Origin: Desulfopila aestuarii DSM 18488
GTDB taxonomy: Bacteria; Desulfobacterota; Desulfobulbia; Desulfobulbales; Desulfocapsaceae
Assembly: GCF_900143695.1 (NCBI RefSeq)
Contig: NZ_FRFE01000013.1
Location: 62,001-126,000 of the forward strand
DNA: 64,000 nt
Direction: 5' to 3'
In this document: positions 17,162 through 25,740 of the stretch, in pieces
Layout of the letters: each line of letters opens with the position of its first letter
Numbering within the stretch: position 1 is the first letter of the stretch
Position numbers and translations under genes: made by a program
The notes under the pieces: model-generated
Seen by the model: the letters and a program-made list of their open reading frames with translations, nothing else
Told to the model about the DNA's origin: nothing
The model's database searches: none

Positions 17162-20100
17162 CTAACCCAACAACCGCTCTTTAAGCGATTCGAACAAACC
17201 GAGTACCTGTTTCACCGGCCTATTTTTCTGCCGCTGGTATATGACATCGATGGATGTGAAAGGGTCGTTATCGGGGTTACTGATATAGCTCCGGATAGCG
17301 GCAAGTTTTCTGACGATCTCCGTCTCAGCCTGCTGCCGGAGAATCGATCTCAGGCGGATTATCCGCTCCTTGGCTGCTTCGTCACGCTCATTATGCTGAT
17401 ATTTCTTGATCTTGTATTTGATACGGAGATCAATCAACTCCAGTAGCATCTCCTCGTATTCATCGTTCAGCCAGATAGTTTCCGGCACCAGTTCACCGAA
17501 ATAGGTGACCGCCAGGATATCCTTGTTCTGTGTCCAGTATCCCATGAGAAAATCGATTTCAAGAGATCTATAGTTCTGCCGCGGCATATACATCCGCCGC
17601 AGGTATTGTAGAACTTTTTCCGCCTTTTTCTTCTGGCCGCCAATAATTACCGAACCTCCCACCTCAGCCTTGGTGACCCCTTTGGTCCAGGGCGCGCCGG
17701 TAATACCGAAATCGTGGTAGATGGGAATATGGAGGATGGCCGAAAGCGTGTTCAGCGCAAGGGCATAGCCGGCTGAAGGCCCGCCGACGTTGTACGAGGC
17801 GGAAAGCAGTTGATGATGGATCGTATACTTTCCTAAAAATTCACCTAACAGCTTCACCATACTCACTTCCGGAGCCAGGGCCTGGAAATAATTTTTCACG
17901 AGCGTCAGCGCTTCCTGAGCCGACTGCTGGGTCATCTGTACGGCCATTTCCATCTGGGCACCCTGACCGCCCGATGAGGAAACCGCCCCGGTAACCAGCA
18001 CCTTCTCGGGCGAGAGACTGTAGGTAAGACTGGTGGCGATGGGCAGCAACACGCCTTCGGTCTCGTTGGCGCCGACACCGACAATAAAGCCCTTCTGGGG
18101 TTCCCGGCTGAGTTCGGTCTCGAGATAATCGTCGAGTTCAACCTTGCCTTTACGGGTCGGGCTCTGGGAGAGTTCCAACCGGGAATTCTTCAAATGCGAC
18201 AGGCAAAGCGGATAATCGCTGTCACCATGAATGGCACCGAAACGAACCAGTACCTCATCATATTTCAGAAGGAAACTTGCCGGCGATTCCCGGAGCGCTT
18301 GCCGCAGACTGTTACTATCACCCAGCGCGTCTAGAATTCCGGCGATGGTCTTCATGTTGAATTTGAGGAATTTTTCCTGCTTTTCACGGGAGAGAGTGGA
18401 GATCGTGCGAAACTTCCTGAGTACCGTCAGTTCGGTTGACCTCAGCGACAGCGCCTTTTCGACAAAGGCCGTAAAATCGGCCGGAGTGTTGCATATGCCT
18501 TTGGCAGATTCGATGATTTTCTCAGCGTTCACTCCTGATGCCACCGGAATACCATGCAGGGCCGCACCGATGATGCCGCTGATATCCCGCTGCCCAAGCT
18601 GCCCAGACACCTCCAGCACCTTCAAACGTTTGGAACGTATCAAGGCCGGGTCGAGCAGATCAAGCCGGTTGGTGGTCAGCACCGTAAACACCCTGGCCAG
18701 CGGTTTCTCGCCGTCAATAATGGAAAGGAAGGTATTGGTCAATCGATCGGAGGGTGAACCACCGGTAGCGGACCTTCGTGGCGCCAGCGCATCACCCTCG
18801 TCAAAAAAAACCACCACCGGTCCGATCATCTTGGCAATATCATAGACCTTAACCAGATTCTCCACTGTTCCATCGATAGGGTTGATCGGGTTATGCAGCG
18901 TCGAGGGGCTGGCGCTGATATCATGGATCTTCTCATTTTCACTGAGCCAACTCCGCACTAGAAAGGTCTTGCCGGAACCCGGAGGACCGTTCAACACCAC
19001 TCCCTTTTCTTCGTTCACATTATAGAGCAGGCAGTTGTTGGCCATCTCGGAAAAGGTGTTTTTGATATCTCCTACATAATCATCCCACATGGCACTACGA
19101 TCAATCCGGTTCACCACTTTCTTGAACAGGTCGCCAAAAGAGTTTTTCGCCACCATCTCAAAGGCATTTCGCACCAGCATCCCGTCATCAAGGTGCTCAG
19201 CCTGAAAAGAACCCTTGATGCTGAAGATGAACGCCACCAGTTTACGAACATAGGAAGGCGTCACATGCAGGGCACGCTCCGAAAAAACCCGGTAGATCTT
19301 GCCCACCGCAACCATCAGCTCCTCGGGAGTAAGCCACTGGAGCGACGGGTGGTCAAAGTGGTCTTCCACCACCGCAACCCGGATGTTATGACGCATCAAC
19401 TCGATACGCACAATCTCCCGCATATTGCTTTTATTCTGCCAGTAGTCGACTACATCGATCACCAGCCCTTTTTCCGCAAAACGGCGGTAAATAGCGCTGT
19501 CAAACACCTCGGGTTGATCCGAGGTGGCGATAAGCAGACAATCCCGGCTACCGTTGATAATCTCATCAAGAATGATGTTTGAGGTGTCGACCAGAGTCCC
19601 CTGCTGGCGCTCGACCCCGCCACCGCCACCGCTGGTATTCTCTTTTCTGGCAAAGGCGCTGTGCGCCTCTTCAAGGTGGCGGATAGAGGCAATAAGCGGA
19701 TTGCCGAAGGCTTTTTTCAGATAGTTACCGGGCTCACCGGCCAGAGAGGTCTGGAAATCATTGGGTGTGATCTTGGCGTAATCGATGGCGACGGACTGCT
19801 CCTCCAGTTCGCTTAAATTTCTGGCGATCCGTTTTTTCAGAAACAACCGGATCATGGGGGTACGCGAGAGCAGTTGATAAAAGCGGAGTTCTTTGTGGCG
19901 CCTGATTTCATGGGCCAGCTCCGGGGCTACCTCGTCGAGGGATTTCCAGAACGGCACACCGGCCATGATTTTGTCTTTCTTCAGCAAAAGATCAACCTCC
20001 GGCCGCACTTCGCTTTTGAAAATCACTTGCTCAATGGCGGCCACTGCGGTGGCTGATTTGCCGCTGCCACTCGTCCCGACAAAAAGTATTAATGGTGCCT

Positions 20101-20563
20101 GGGGCACCTCGGGGTCGGCGATATACTCCTTTCGTATATGGGCGCGGTAAACCTTGTTGAAGATGGTCGAGAGCTCTTCCGGCAGATGGACGTCATTGAG
20201 CTCCCGGTCAAGCAGAGAGACGAGGTAGGACTTATCCTTTGCCGAGATCTCCTTTTGCAGGATGGCATTCCAGGCCTTTCGTGGCGACGACTGACCGGAG
20301 ACCTCGAACCGTTTCTGCCAGTCGGTAATGATCTCGGGATCACGCAGCATGGTGAAGTCCTCCCGCCTTCTGGCACCCCACACCCAGCGCATAAACGCTC
20401 TGAGCCAGGTGATCAGCGCCAGCGGTGGCTGGTACTGGTTGAGCCGTGCCCGCATGAACTCCTTGGTCTCGAAAGGCCAGGCAGCAACGATCTCTTCCAT
20501 TTCCCGGATACGTTTTTCCGGCAGGCAGATGTAACGTATGGTTCTTGTATGTCGGCGAGGCAT
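17162..20563 (-). CDS. double-AAA+ Lon-like protease
   Basis: A 1133-residue ATP-dependent protease. The first AAA+ module has Walker A at 163-170 (Gly-Thr-Ser-Gly-Ser-Gly-Lys-Ser), a weak Walker B near 295-301 (His-Leu-Glu-Glu-Ala) and a five-glycine run at 312-316. The second has Walker A at 526-533, Walker B at 583-591 (Phe-Phe-Asp-Glu-Gly-Asp), sensor Thr-Thr-Asn at 630-632 and a likely arginine finger near 643-646. Residues about 810-1020 form an S16 Lon protease domain with Ser930 in Gly-Gly-Pro-Ser-Ala-Gly and Lys978 in Gly-Gly-Gln-Lys as the dyad. The N-terminal LON substrate domain is absent. It has no strong membrane helix; the SPFH gene 15 bases upstream may recruit it to the membrane. 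Confidence 0.85.
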   Translation of the reverse strand: MPRRHTRTIRYICLPEKRIREMEEIVAAWPFETKEFMRARLNQYQPPLALITWLRAFMRWVWGARRREDFTMLRDPEIITDWQKRFEVSGQSSPRKAWNAILQKEISAKDKSYLVSLLDRELNDVHLPEELSTIFNKVYRAHIRKEYIADPEVPQAPLILFVGTSGSGKSATAVAAIEQVIFKSEVRPEVDLLLKKDKIMAGVPFWKSLDEVAPELAHEIRRHKELRFYQLLSRTPMIRLFLKKRIARNLSELEEQSVAIDYAKITPNDFQTSLAGEPGNYLKKAFGNPLIASIRHLEEAHSAFARKENTSGGGGGVERQQGTLVDTSNIILDEIINGSRDCLLIATSDQPEVFDSAIYRRFAEKGLVIDVVDYWQNKSNMREIVRIELMRHNIRVAVVEDHFDHPSLQWLTPEELMVAVGKIYRVFSERALHVTPSYVRKLVAFIFSIKGSFQAEHLDDGMLVRNAFEMVAKNSFGDLFKKVVNRIDRSAMWDDYVGDIKNTFSEMANNCLLYNVNEEKGVVLNGPPGSGKTFLVRSWLSENEKIHDISASPSTLHNPINPIDGTVENLVKVYDIAKMIGPVVVFFDEGDALAPRRSATGGSPSDRLTNTFLSIIDGEKPLARVFTVLTTNRLDLLDPALIRSKRLKVLEVSGQLGQRDISGIIGAALHGIPVASGVNAEKIIESAKGICNTPADFTAFVEKALSLRSTELTVLRKFRTISTLSREKQEKFLKFNMKTIAGILDALGDSNSLRQALRESPASFLLKYDEVLVRFGAIHGDSDYPLCLSHLKNSRLELSQSPTRKGKVELDDYLETELSREPQKGFIVGVGANETEGVLLPIATSLTYSLSPEKVLVTGAVSSSGGQGAQMEMAVQMTQQSAQEALTLVKNYFQALAPEVSMVKLLGEFLGKYTIHHQLLSASYNVGGPSAGYALALNTLSAILHIPIYHDFGITGAPWTKGVTKAEVGGSVIIGGQKKKAEKVLQYLRRMYMPRQNYRSLEIDFLMGYWTQNKDILAVTYFGELVPETIWLNDEYEEMLLELIDLRIKYKIKKYQHNERDEAAKERIIRLRSILRQQAETEIVRKLAAIRSYISNPDNDPFTSIDVIYQRQKNRPVKQVLGLFESLKERLLG

Positions 20564-20578
20564 GAGGATACCAGTCAG

Positions 20579-21520
20579 CTAGGGATGAGTTTGCTGTGCG
20601 TTGGCCGGCAACAACGGCGGCAGGGTCACGGCCGGCGCCGTATCTGTATTCTGGATCACCACCGTGTTCTGCCCGGTCTGGTTCTTTTCATAGGCTGCTG
20701 CCCAGCGCTGCTGATCGAGAAACTGGAGAAGCGCCGTATCGGTTCTGCCATCCGGCTGCCCCACCGCCTGTAACAGTTGGCTGACCCCGTCGACATAGGC
20801 CGCATAAAGTTTTCTGATCCGGCTCGCCTCCTGATCCGCCGCATAGTTTTCCGCCTCAGCGATAAGTTCTCGTTTCTTTTTCTCCTCCGAAGCCTCAACC
20901 AGTTTGTCGCCAAACCGGGTCTCCCGCAGGACAAAACTGATAACCTCGATTCCGTACTTCTCTTCAAGTGTTGGACCGCCTTCATTGATCGGGCTTGCTT
21001 TCAGGGACTTGAAAATTTTTTCTTTCACCATCTCCCGGTCACTGATGAGCGAGGCAACGGTCTGCGACTGGAGCTTGTCTTTCACCAGACCGTCATAATC
21101 GCCCTGGAGCAGCACCATGGGTTCCTGGTTTTCGATCGCCCAGATATTGAGATCCCGGATCCGGAAGGTGAGAAGCGCCGAGGCCCAGAGGGTTACATTC
21201 TCCCGGGTGATAATGCGCATTGGTTCGACAGAATCGCCTAGAAAAACGGTCTGGTTCATCAGTGTCACTTCCTGCTCGATGCGGGTGAAATAGGGGAGGC
21301 GAACATGCCAGCCAACCTCGGTTACCGCCTCCCGGTGGCCGCCAAGCCGCTCCAGTACCACTGCGTAATTCATCTTCACCTTGAAAATCGTCCGGGAAGC
21401 ATACACCGTAACGATCAGGCCATAGCCGATGACAATGAGCAGAATCAACAACAGGGTAAGACGCAGAATGCGGAACACAAAAGCCCGCTGCACAAAACTC
21501 CCCACCGGTTTGTCAGACAT
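20579..21520 (-). CDS. SPFH/Band 7 membrane protein
   Basis: A 313-residue protein with one N-terminal helix (about 17-40) followed by an SPFH domain (about 42-215) and a charged coiled-coil stretch (about 215-250, rich in Glu, Lys and Ala). This is the layout of HflC, stomatin and prohibitin, which form cage-like oligomers around membrane proteases such as FtsH. The C-terminal 60 residues are Gln-, Thr- and Pro-rich and probably disordered. The ATG at 21520 has GAGGAG upstream. It is the first gene of a three-gene minus-strand operon with the double-AAA+ Lon-like protease and the zinc-module protein, which suggests a membrane protein quality-control assembly. Confidence 0.85.
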   Translation of the reverse strand: MSDKPVGSFVQRAFVFRILRLTLLLILLIVIGYGLIVTVYASRTIFKVKMNYAVVLERLGGHREAVTEVGWHVRLPYFTRIEQEVTLMNQTVFLGDSVEPMRIITRENVTLWASALLTFRIRDLNIWAIENQEPMVLLQGDYDGLVKDKLQSQTVASLISDREMVKEKIFKSLKASPINEGGPTLEEKYGIEVISFVLRETRFGDKLVEASEEKKKRELIAEAENYAADQEASRIRKLYAAYVDGVSQLLQAVGQPDGRTDTALLQFLDQQRWAAAYEKNQTGQNTVVIQNTDTAPAVTLPPLLPANAQQTHP

Positions 21521-21901
21521 AGCGACTCCTCTCTTGCGAGACTTCAGTTCATTGCTGAGCGGTCGACCCCAGACAGAAATGAGCAGTCAGGATTTTACCG
21601 ACAGCCTCAAAGAAGGATGCTTACTCGTATAGTTGAAGTGGTGATAGCTGCGATGGTCATCATACTACCATCACTTTGTCATAGGATATAGGAGATGTGA
21701 CATTCCTGTCAAATTGATGATTGACAATGATCAGTCTGTTGCTGCGAAAAAAAACAACCGGTTATGAGATGTGATGACAAGCATGAGTCAGTTGGCCCAG
21801 CTTTCCCGCACTGGTCGACAAAGCTTGCGCTTGCTGCTATCATAACAATACCGTTATCATATCCTCACCGGCCACAGCCCCCTTAACTATGGAGAACAAC
21901 A
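21521..21901. other. intergenic region between divergent operons
   Basis: About 380 bases separating the SPFH operon (minus) and the rubrerythrin-like gene (plus). It should hold both promoters. A small inverted repeat around 21651-21676 (GATGGT with ACCATC) is visible; nothing else stands out. Confidence 0.45.
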
Positions 21902-22411
21902 ATGGATTCGACACCCATTTTCCAAGAAGCCCTGGCATTTGAAGAAAAAATTCGTGATCTGTATCGTACGGCCGAATCGACCGTTGATGATCCTCGTGGT
22001 AAGGCCATCTTCCAGGCACTTGCCAAAGACGAACAGTCCCACGTCGATTTTCTCAACTACAGCCTGGAGCAACAGAAAAATAATGGCTCTATAGATATCT
22101 CCAGACTTTTCAGCCCGCTGCCAGCCCCGGAGAGAGTTGAGAAAAAAATCGAGTCGATGAAAGCGGGAATCCCCGAACGGATGCTGGGGGACATCAAGAC
22201 CGTGCTCAACAGCGCTCTCATAATGGAAAAGGAAACATCCGCCTTCTACGAACAGGCAATCAGCAAAACTGAAGGAGAAATTCGAACCATTATGGAAAAA
22301 TTTCTGGAGATCGAACAGCGCCATACAGAACTGGTGCGGCTGGAGCTGGATCACGCCCAAGGGTACGGTATGTGGTTTGATTTCATGGAAATCAACCTGG
22401 AAGCGGAATAG
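21902..22411 (+). CDS. rubrerythrin-like ferritin-fold protein
   Basis: A 169-residue four-helix protein. Two Glu-X2-His motifs (Glu44-His47 and Glu138-His141), with additional Glu residues around 14-15 and 109-111, give the diiron ligand set of the rubrerythrin/ferritin-like fold. Such proteins reduce peroxide or handle iron in anaerobes. The C-terminal rubredoxin domain of classical rubrerythrin is missing, so electrons would have to come from another donor. The ATG at 21902 has GGAGAAC upstream. The radical SAM gene starts 3 bases after its stop, so they are probably co-transcribed. Confidence 0.75.
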   Translation: MDSTPIFQEALAFEEKIRDLYRTAESTVDDPRGKAIFQALAKDEQSHVDFLNYSLEQQKNNGSIDISRLFSPLPAPERVEKKIESMKAGIPERMLGDIKTVLNSALIMEKETSAFYEQAISKTEGEIRTIMEKFLEIEQRHTELVRLELDHAQGYGMWFDFMEINLEAE

Positions 22412-22414
22412 CCG

Positions 22415-23326
22415 GTGCTGCCGCCTGAATCTCCGCTGATTAACACCTTCAGCCACCATTATCGTCAAAAATATGGGGAGCCAGTCGGTAAGCTCCCTAT
22501 AGACGTCGATGTTGTCTGCCCAAACCGGGAACAGGGTGGATGCATATTCTGCCGCCCTGCCAGCTTCACAGCCGGTCATCTTGAGGCCACCGACCATGTC
22601 CTGCAGCAAATGGAACGCGGCAAAAGACACCTTCTGCATGGGAGGTTCAAACGGTATCTCGCCTATTTTCAACAGGAAACCTGTACCGCTTTACCAATAG
22701 ATCAATTACTTGCCAAAATTCAGATGGTATTGGAGGACCCGGACTGTCTCGGTCTCATCATCTCCACCCGGCCAGACTATGTCCCGGACCCATTTCTGAA
22801 AGAATTATCACCACTCATTGGCGCCACAGAAAAAGAATGCCTCTTTGAGCTTGGCATGCAGACTGCTCATAAGCACAGTTTACAACTGCTCAATCGCAAC
22901 CACACCTTCGCCGAGGTGAAGGATGCTCTACGACGCATCAAGACGGCAGGTCCTTTCGAAACCGGGGTGCATCTCATCTTTGGCATCCCCGGTGAAAGTG
23001 AAGACAACATGCTGCACTCCCTCACTGCCGCCTGTGACATGGGCATCGACGCACTGAAGATACACCATCTGCAGGTTATCCGTGACACCCCGCTGCATGA
23101 GATGTACACTCGGGGCGAGGTGGAATTGTTTACCCTGGAACACTATATGGCCTTTCTCTTGCGAGCCCTGCCCCGCATTCCCGTCAGGGTCGTCATCCAC
23201 CGGCTCTGGGCAACCTCCCATCCCGACCTGCTGGTTGCACCCAAATGGAACATTTTAGCAACGCAGCTGAGCGAAGAGTTGTTGGGACGGATGCGGCAGC
23301 AGGGTGTCCGGCAAGGAACCACATAA
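22415..23326 (+). CDS. radical SAM protein, TIGR01212/YhcC family
   Basis: A 303-residue radical SAM enzyme. The 4Fe-4S cluster cysteines follow the family's unusual Cys-X7-Cys-X2-Cys spacing at Cys35, Cys43 and Cys46. Glu-Leu-Gly-Met-Gln-Thr, Thr-Gly-Val-His-Leu-Ile-Phe-Gly-Ile-Pro-Gly-Glu and Leu-Lys-Ile-His-His-Leu-Gln-Val further down match YhcC. The reaction is not established for the family. The start is the GTG at 22415, directly after the rubrerythrin-like gene; no better ATG lies nearby. The sequence is full length for the family. Confidence 0.83.
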   Translation: MLPPESPLINTFSHHYRQKYGEPVGKLPIDVDVVCPNREQGGCIFCRPASFTAGHLEATDHVLQQMERGKRHLLHGRFKRYLAYFQQETCTALPIDQLLAKIQMVLEDPDCLGLIISTRPDYVPDPFLKELSPLIGATEKECLFELGMQTAHKHSLQLLNRNHTFAEVKDALRRIKTAGPFETGVHLIFGIPGESEDNMLHSLTAACDMGIDALKIHHLQVIRDTPLHEMYTRGEVELFTLEHYMAFLLRALPRIPVRVVIHRLWATSHPDLLVAPKWNILATQLSEELLGRMRQQGVRQGTT

Positions 23327-23401
23327 GCAACCCATAAACCATTTTCGATAGCCTCAACGGTTGAAAACATGTAATAAAAACTACACCAAGAGAGACAGAC
23401 T

Positions 23402-23959
23402 ATGACGAAAAAAATTCTGGTCCCCGTTGCAAACGGTATTGAAATGATCGAGGCCCTCAGTATCGTCGATGTGTTTCGCCGAGCCGGTGCCATCGTCGAT
23501 ATCGCCTCGGTCCATGAGTTGGTAATCACTTCATCTCACAACGTCAAAATACACGCCGACAAACTGATTGATGAGTGTGTAAACGAAGAGTACGACCTGG
23601 TGGCAGTTCCCGGCGGCATTCCCGGTGCGGAGAACCTGAAAAACTGCGAGACACTCATCACCATTTTGAAAAAACAGAATGCGGCCAACAAGCTCTATGG
23701 AGCGATCTGCGCCTCACCGGCACTGGTATTGAAACATCATGGCCTGTTGGAAGGAAAGAAGGCGACCTGCCATCCGCTCTTTATTGCCAACCTCAGCAGT
23801 GAACAGGCCTCGGAAATGAAGGTCGTCTTCGACCAGAACTGCGTCACCAGTCGCGGCGCCGGCACCTCCGTTGATTTTGCGCTGGAACTTGTTGAGATAC
23901 TCATGGGAAAAGAAAAGAAACTGGAAGTCGCCAAGGGAATGGTGGTACAGACGTCCTGA
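23402..23959 (+). CDS. DJ-1/YajL family protein
   Basis: A 185-residue DJ-1/PfpI superfamily protein. The reactive cysteine is Cys103 in Gly-Ala-Ile-Cys-Ala-Ser-Pro-Ala, in the nucleophile elbow, with a conserved Glu near residue 14 in Asn-Gly-Ile-Glu-Met-Ile-Glu. This arrangement matches YajL/DJ-1 proteins that protect against oxidative or glyoxal-type damage; the precise activity is debated. The ATG at 23402 is preceded by a purine-rich stretch. It lies 75 bases after the radical SAM gene on the same strand and is followed by a terminator hairpin. Confidence 0.85.
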   Translation: MTKKILVPVANGIEMIEALSIVDVFRRAGAIVDIASVHELVITSSHNVKIHADKLIDECVNEEYDLVAVPGGIPGAENLKNCETLITILKKQNAANKLYGAICASPALVLKHHGLLEGKKATCHPLFIANLSSEQASEMKVVFDQNCVTSRGAGTSVDFALELVEILMGKEKKLEVAKGMVVQTS

Positions 23960-24012
23960 TTTTTCTTTTTTATTCAGCTAAAACAATTAGCTGCGGAACA
24001 CACTCACCATAC

Positions 24013-24061
24013 GGTGCCGGTTGCTGTAACAGAGAGCGCTCCTGCAACCGGCACCACTTTT
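24013..24061 (+). terminator. terminator hairpin after the DJ-1 gene
   Basis: A perfect 12-base stem (GGTGCCGGTTGC at 24013-24024 with its complement at 24044-24055), a 19-base loop and a short T-run just after it. It separates the DJ-1 gene from the FadR-type regulator promoter. Confidence 0.7.
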
Positions 24062-24119
24062 CCTGCCCTCCCGGCACCAAAAACCTGCATTGTTCGCCAG
24101 TTTAACCACCTAACACCTC

Positions 24120-24148
24120 TTGACAAAATAGTACCGATACGATATTGG
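24120..24148 (+). promoter_or_regulatory. sigma-70 promoter of the FadR-type regulator gene
   Basis: A perfect -35 box (TTGACA, 24120-24125), a 17-base spacer and a weak -10 (TATTGG, 24143-24148) lie 32 bases before the regulator's ATG. The -10 overlaps the palindromic operator. Confidence 0.6.
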
Positions 24149-24158
24149 TTGGACCAAT
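24144..24158. promoter_or_regulatory. FadR/PdhR-type operator
   Basis: ATTGGT-TGG-ACCAAT is a perfect 6+6 palindrome with a 3-base centre, the consensus form bound by PdhR/LldR-like members of the FadR subfamily. It covers the -10 of the promoter in front of the FadR-type gene, so autorepression relieved by an effector is likely. Confidence 0.75.
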
Positions 24159-24179
24159 TCACCTTTTGCGGAGCGAGCA

Positions 24180-24875
24180 ATGTCAATACATCGCCATGAT
24201 GAAATAGTCCAGATGATCGAGGACCTGATCCGAAGCGGAGAACTGCGTCCAAGCGACAGGCTACCCGCCGAGCGGCACCTGGCCGAGTCATGCAAGGTAT
24301 CGCGCAACACAATCCGGGAAGCCATAAAGGTTATGACGGAAAAAGGGGTTGTCGTCAGTCGCAGAGGCGCAGGCACCTATGTCTCCGAAGGTGCCCTCGC
24401 CTGCATAATCGATGGGGCGGCCCGAAGACGCAAAAGGCTGCAGGAGGTTTTCGAGTTACGGAAGATTCTCGAACCGCAAATAGCCGCTCTTGCTGCCCAA
24501 CGCATCACTGCTGCTGATCTGGCTGAACTGGAAAAGGTACTATCCCGCCAACGGAAAGCTGTCGAACACGGCCGCGATCAGGTGGAACTGGATGAGCACT
24601 TTCACCGTCTCATAGCTCAAGCAGCCGACAACAGCCTGCTCGGTGAAGTGTATGAGACGCTGCATGAGGTATTGGCCGAAAGTCGGGTGCGCGAGCTCCA
24701 AAGCCCGGAGCGAAACAGACTCTCCCTCAACCATCATGAGAAAATCGCTGGTGCATTACAGGATCACTCTCCGGAAAGGGCTGCAGAAATGATGCGCCAG
24801 CACATGGAGCAGGTCGAAAAAAACCTGCAGCACCAAAACACCATAGAATCGCTTGACACATTCCCCACATTTTAA
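24180..24875 (+). CDS. FadR-subfamily GntR regulator
   Basis: A 231-residue repressor. The winged helix-turn-helix is at about residues 8-72, with Pro-Ala-Glu-Arg-His-Leu-Ala-Glu and Val-Ser-Arg-Asn-Thr-Ile-Arg-Glu-Ala-Ile. The C-terminal FCD domain shows its metal/effector ligands in Leu-Asp-Glu-His-Phe-His-Arg-Leu, Asn-His-His-Glu-Lys-Ile and Arg-Gln-His-Met. Such regulators respond to pyruvate, lactate or other carboxylates. The ATG at 24180 has GGAG upstream. A perfect operator overlaps its promoter. The TauE/SafE gene begins 14 bases after its stop and should be under the same control, pointing to an organic-acid or sulfonate-linked function. Confidence 0.88.
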   Translation: MSIHRHDEIVQMIEDLIRSGELRPSDRLPAERHLAESCKVSRNTIREAIKVMTEKGVVVSRRGAGTYVSEGALACIIDGAARRRKRLQEVFELRKILEPQIAALAAQRITAADLAELEKVLSRQRKAVEHGRDQVELDEHFHRLIAQAADNSLLGEVYETLHEVLAESRVRELQSPERNRLSLNHHEKIAGALQDHSPERAAEMMRQHMEQVEKNLQHQNTIESLDTFPTF

Positions 24876-24889
24876 AGAGACAAAAAACA

Positions 24890-25684
24890 ATGACAATTTT
24901 CCTGATGTTCCTTCTGCTTGGTTCCATTGCCGGCATTCTTGCCGGACTTCTCGGAGTAGGCGGCGGTCTCGTTATTGTCCCCATGCTCACCTTCGCCTTT
25001 ACTATTGAAGGAATTCCCCATGAACATATCCTCCATATGGCTCTCGGAACCTCAATGGCGAGCATTATCTTCACCGCAATCTCGAGTCTCAGAGCCCATA
25101 ATCGGCGCGGCGCGGTTATCTGGAAAATCGTGACCAGGATAACGCCTGGCATTCTGGCCGGCACCTTTTTCGGCAGTTGGATTGCCGCCCAGCTCTCCAC
25201 CAACTTTCTGAAAGTATTCTTTTCACTGTTTCTGCTCTTTGTCGGAACCCAGATGCTGCTCGACATGAAGCCCAAAGCCACACGGGAAATCCCTGGAAAT
25301 GCAGGTATGTTTGGTGCCGGTGGTATTATCGGTATTTTCTCCAGCCTGGTCGGAATAGGTGGCGGCACCCTGTCTGTACCCTTTATGCTTTACCATAACG
25401 TCACATTACACCGAGCCATAGGAACCTCGGCTGCTATCGGTCTGCCCATCGCCATAGCGGGTACCCTCGGATATATTACCAACGGCTTCGGGGTGAACGG
25501 TCTGCCGTCAGGAAGCTTTGGTTACATTCACCTGACCGGACTCTGCGGGGTAGCGATGGCCAGTATCTGCACAGCACCCCTCGGCGCACGCCTCGCCCAC
25601 AGCCTACCGGTGAAAAATCTGAAAAAAATCTTTGCAATACTGCTCTATGGTGTCGGTCTGAAGATGCTGATTGGCGCTTTGTAG
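24890..25684 (+). CDS. TauE/SafE family membrane exporter
   Basis: A 264-residue inner-membrane protein with about eight helices. It has two related halves, each opening with a glycine-rich Gly-Leu-Leu-Gly-Val-Gly-Gly-Gly or Gly-Ile-Gly-Gly-Gly motif, as in the TauE/SafE (DUF81) family. Characterised members export sulfite, sulfoacetate or related anions, but most are uncharacterised. It is full length and starts at an ATG after a purine-rich spacer, 14 bases after the FadR-type regulator, which probably controls it. Confidence 0.85.
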   Translation: MTIFLMFLLLGSIAGILAGLLGVGGGLVIVPMLTFAFTIEGIPHEHILHMALGTSMASIIFTAISSLRAHNRRGAVIWKIVTRITPGILAGTFFGSWIAAQLSTNFLKVFFSLFLLFVGTQMLLDMKPKATREIPGNAGMFGAGGIIGIFSSLVGIGGGTLSVPFMLYHNVTLHRAIGTSAAIGLPIAIAGTLGYITNGFGVNGLPSGSFGYIHLTGLCGVAMASICTAPLGARLAHSLPVKNLKKIFAILLYGVGLKMLIGAL

Positions 25685-25740
25685 ACAGATTGCCAAACAG
25701 ACACCCAAACGGCGACATGTGACCCGCAGACTGCCATTCA

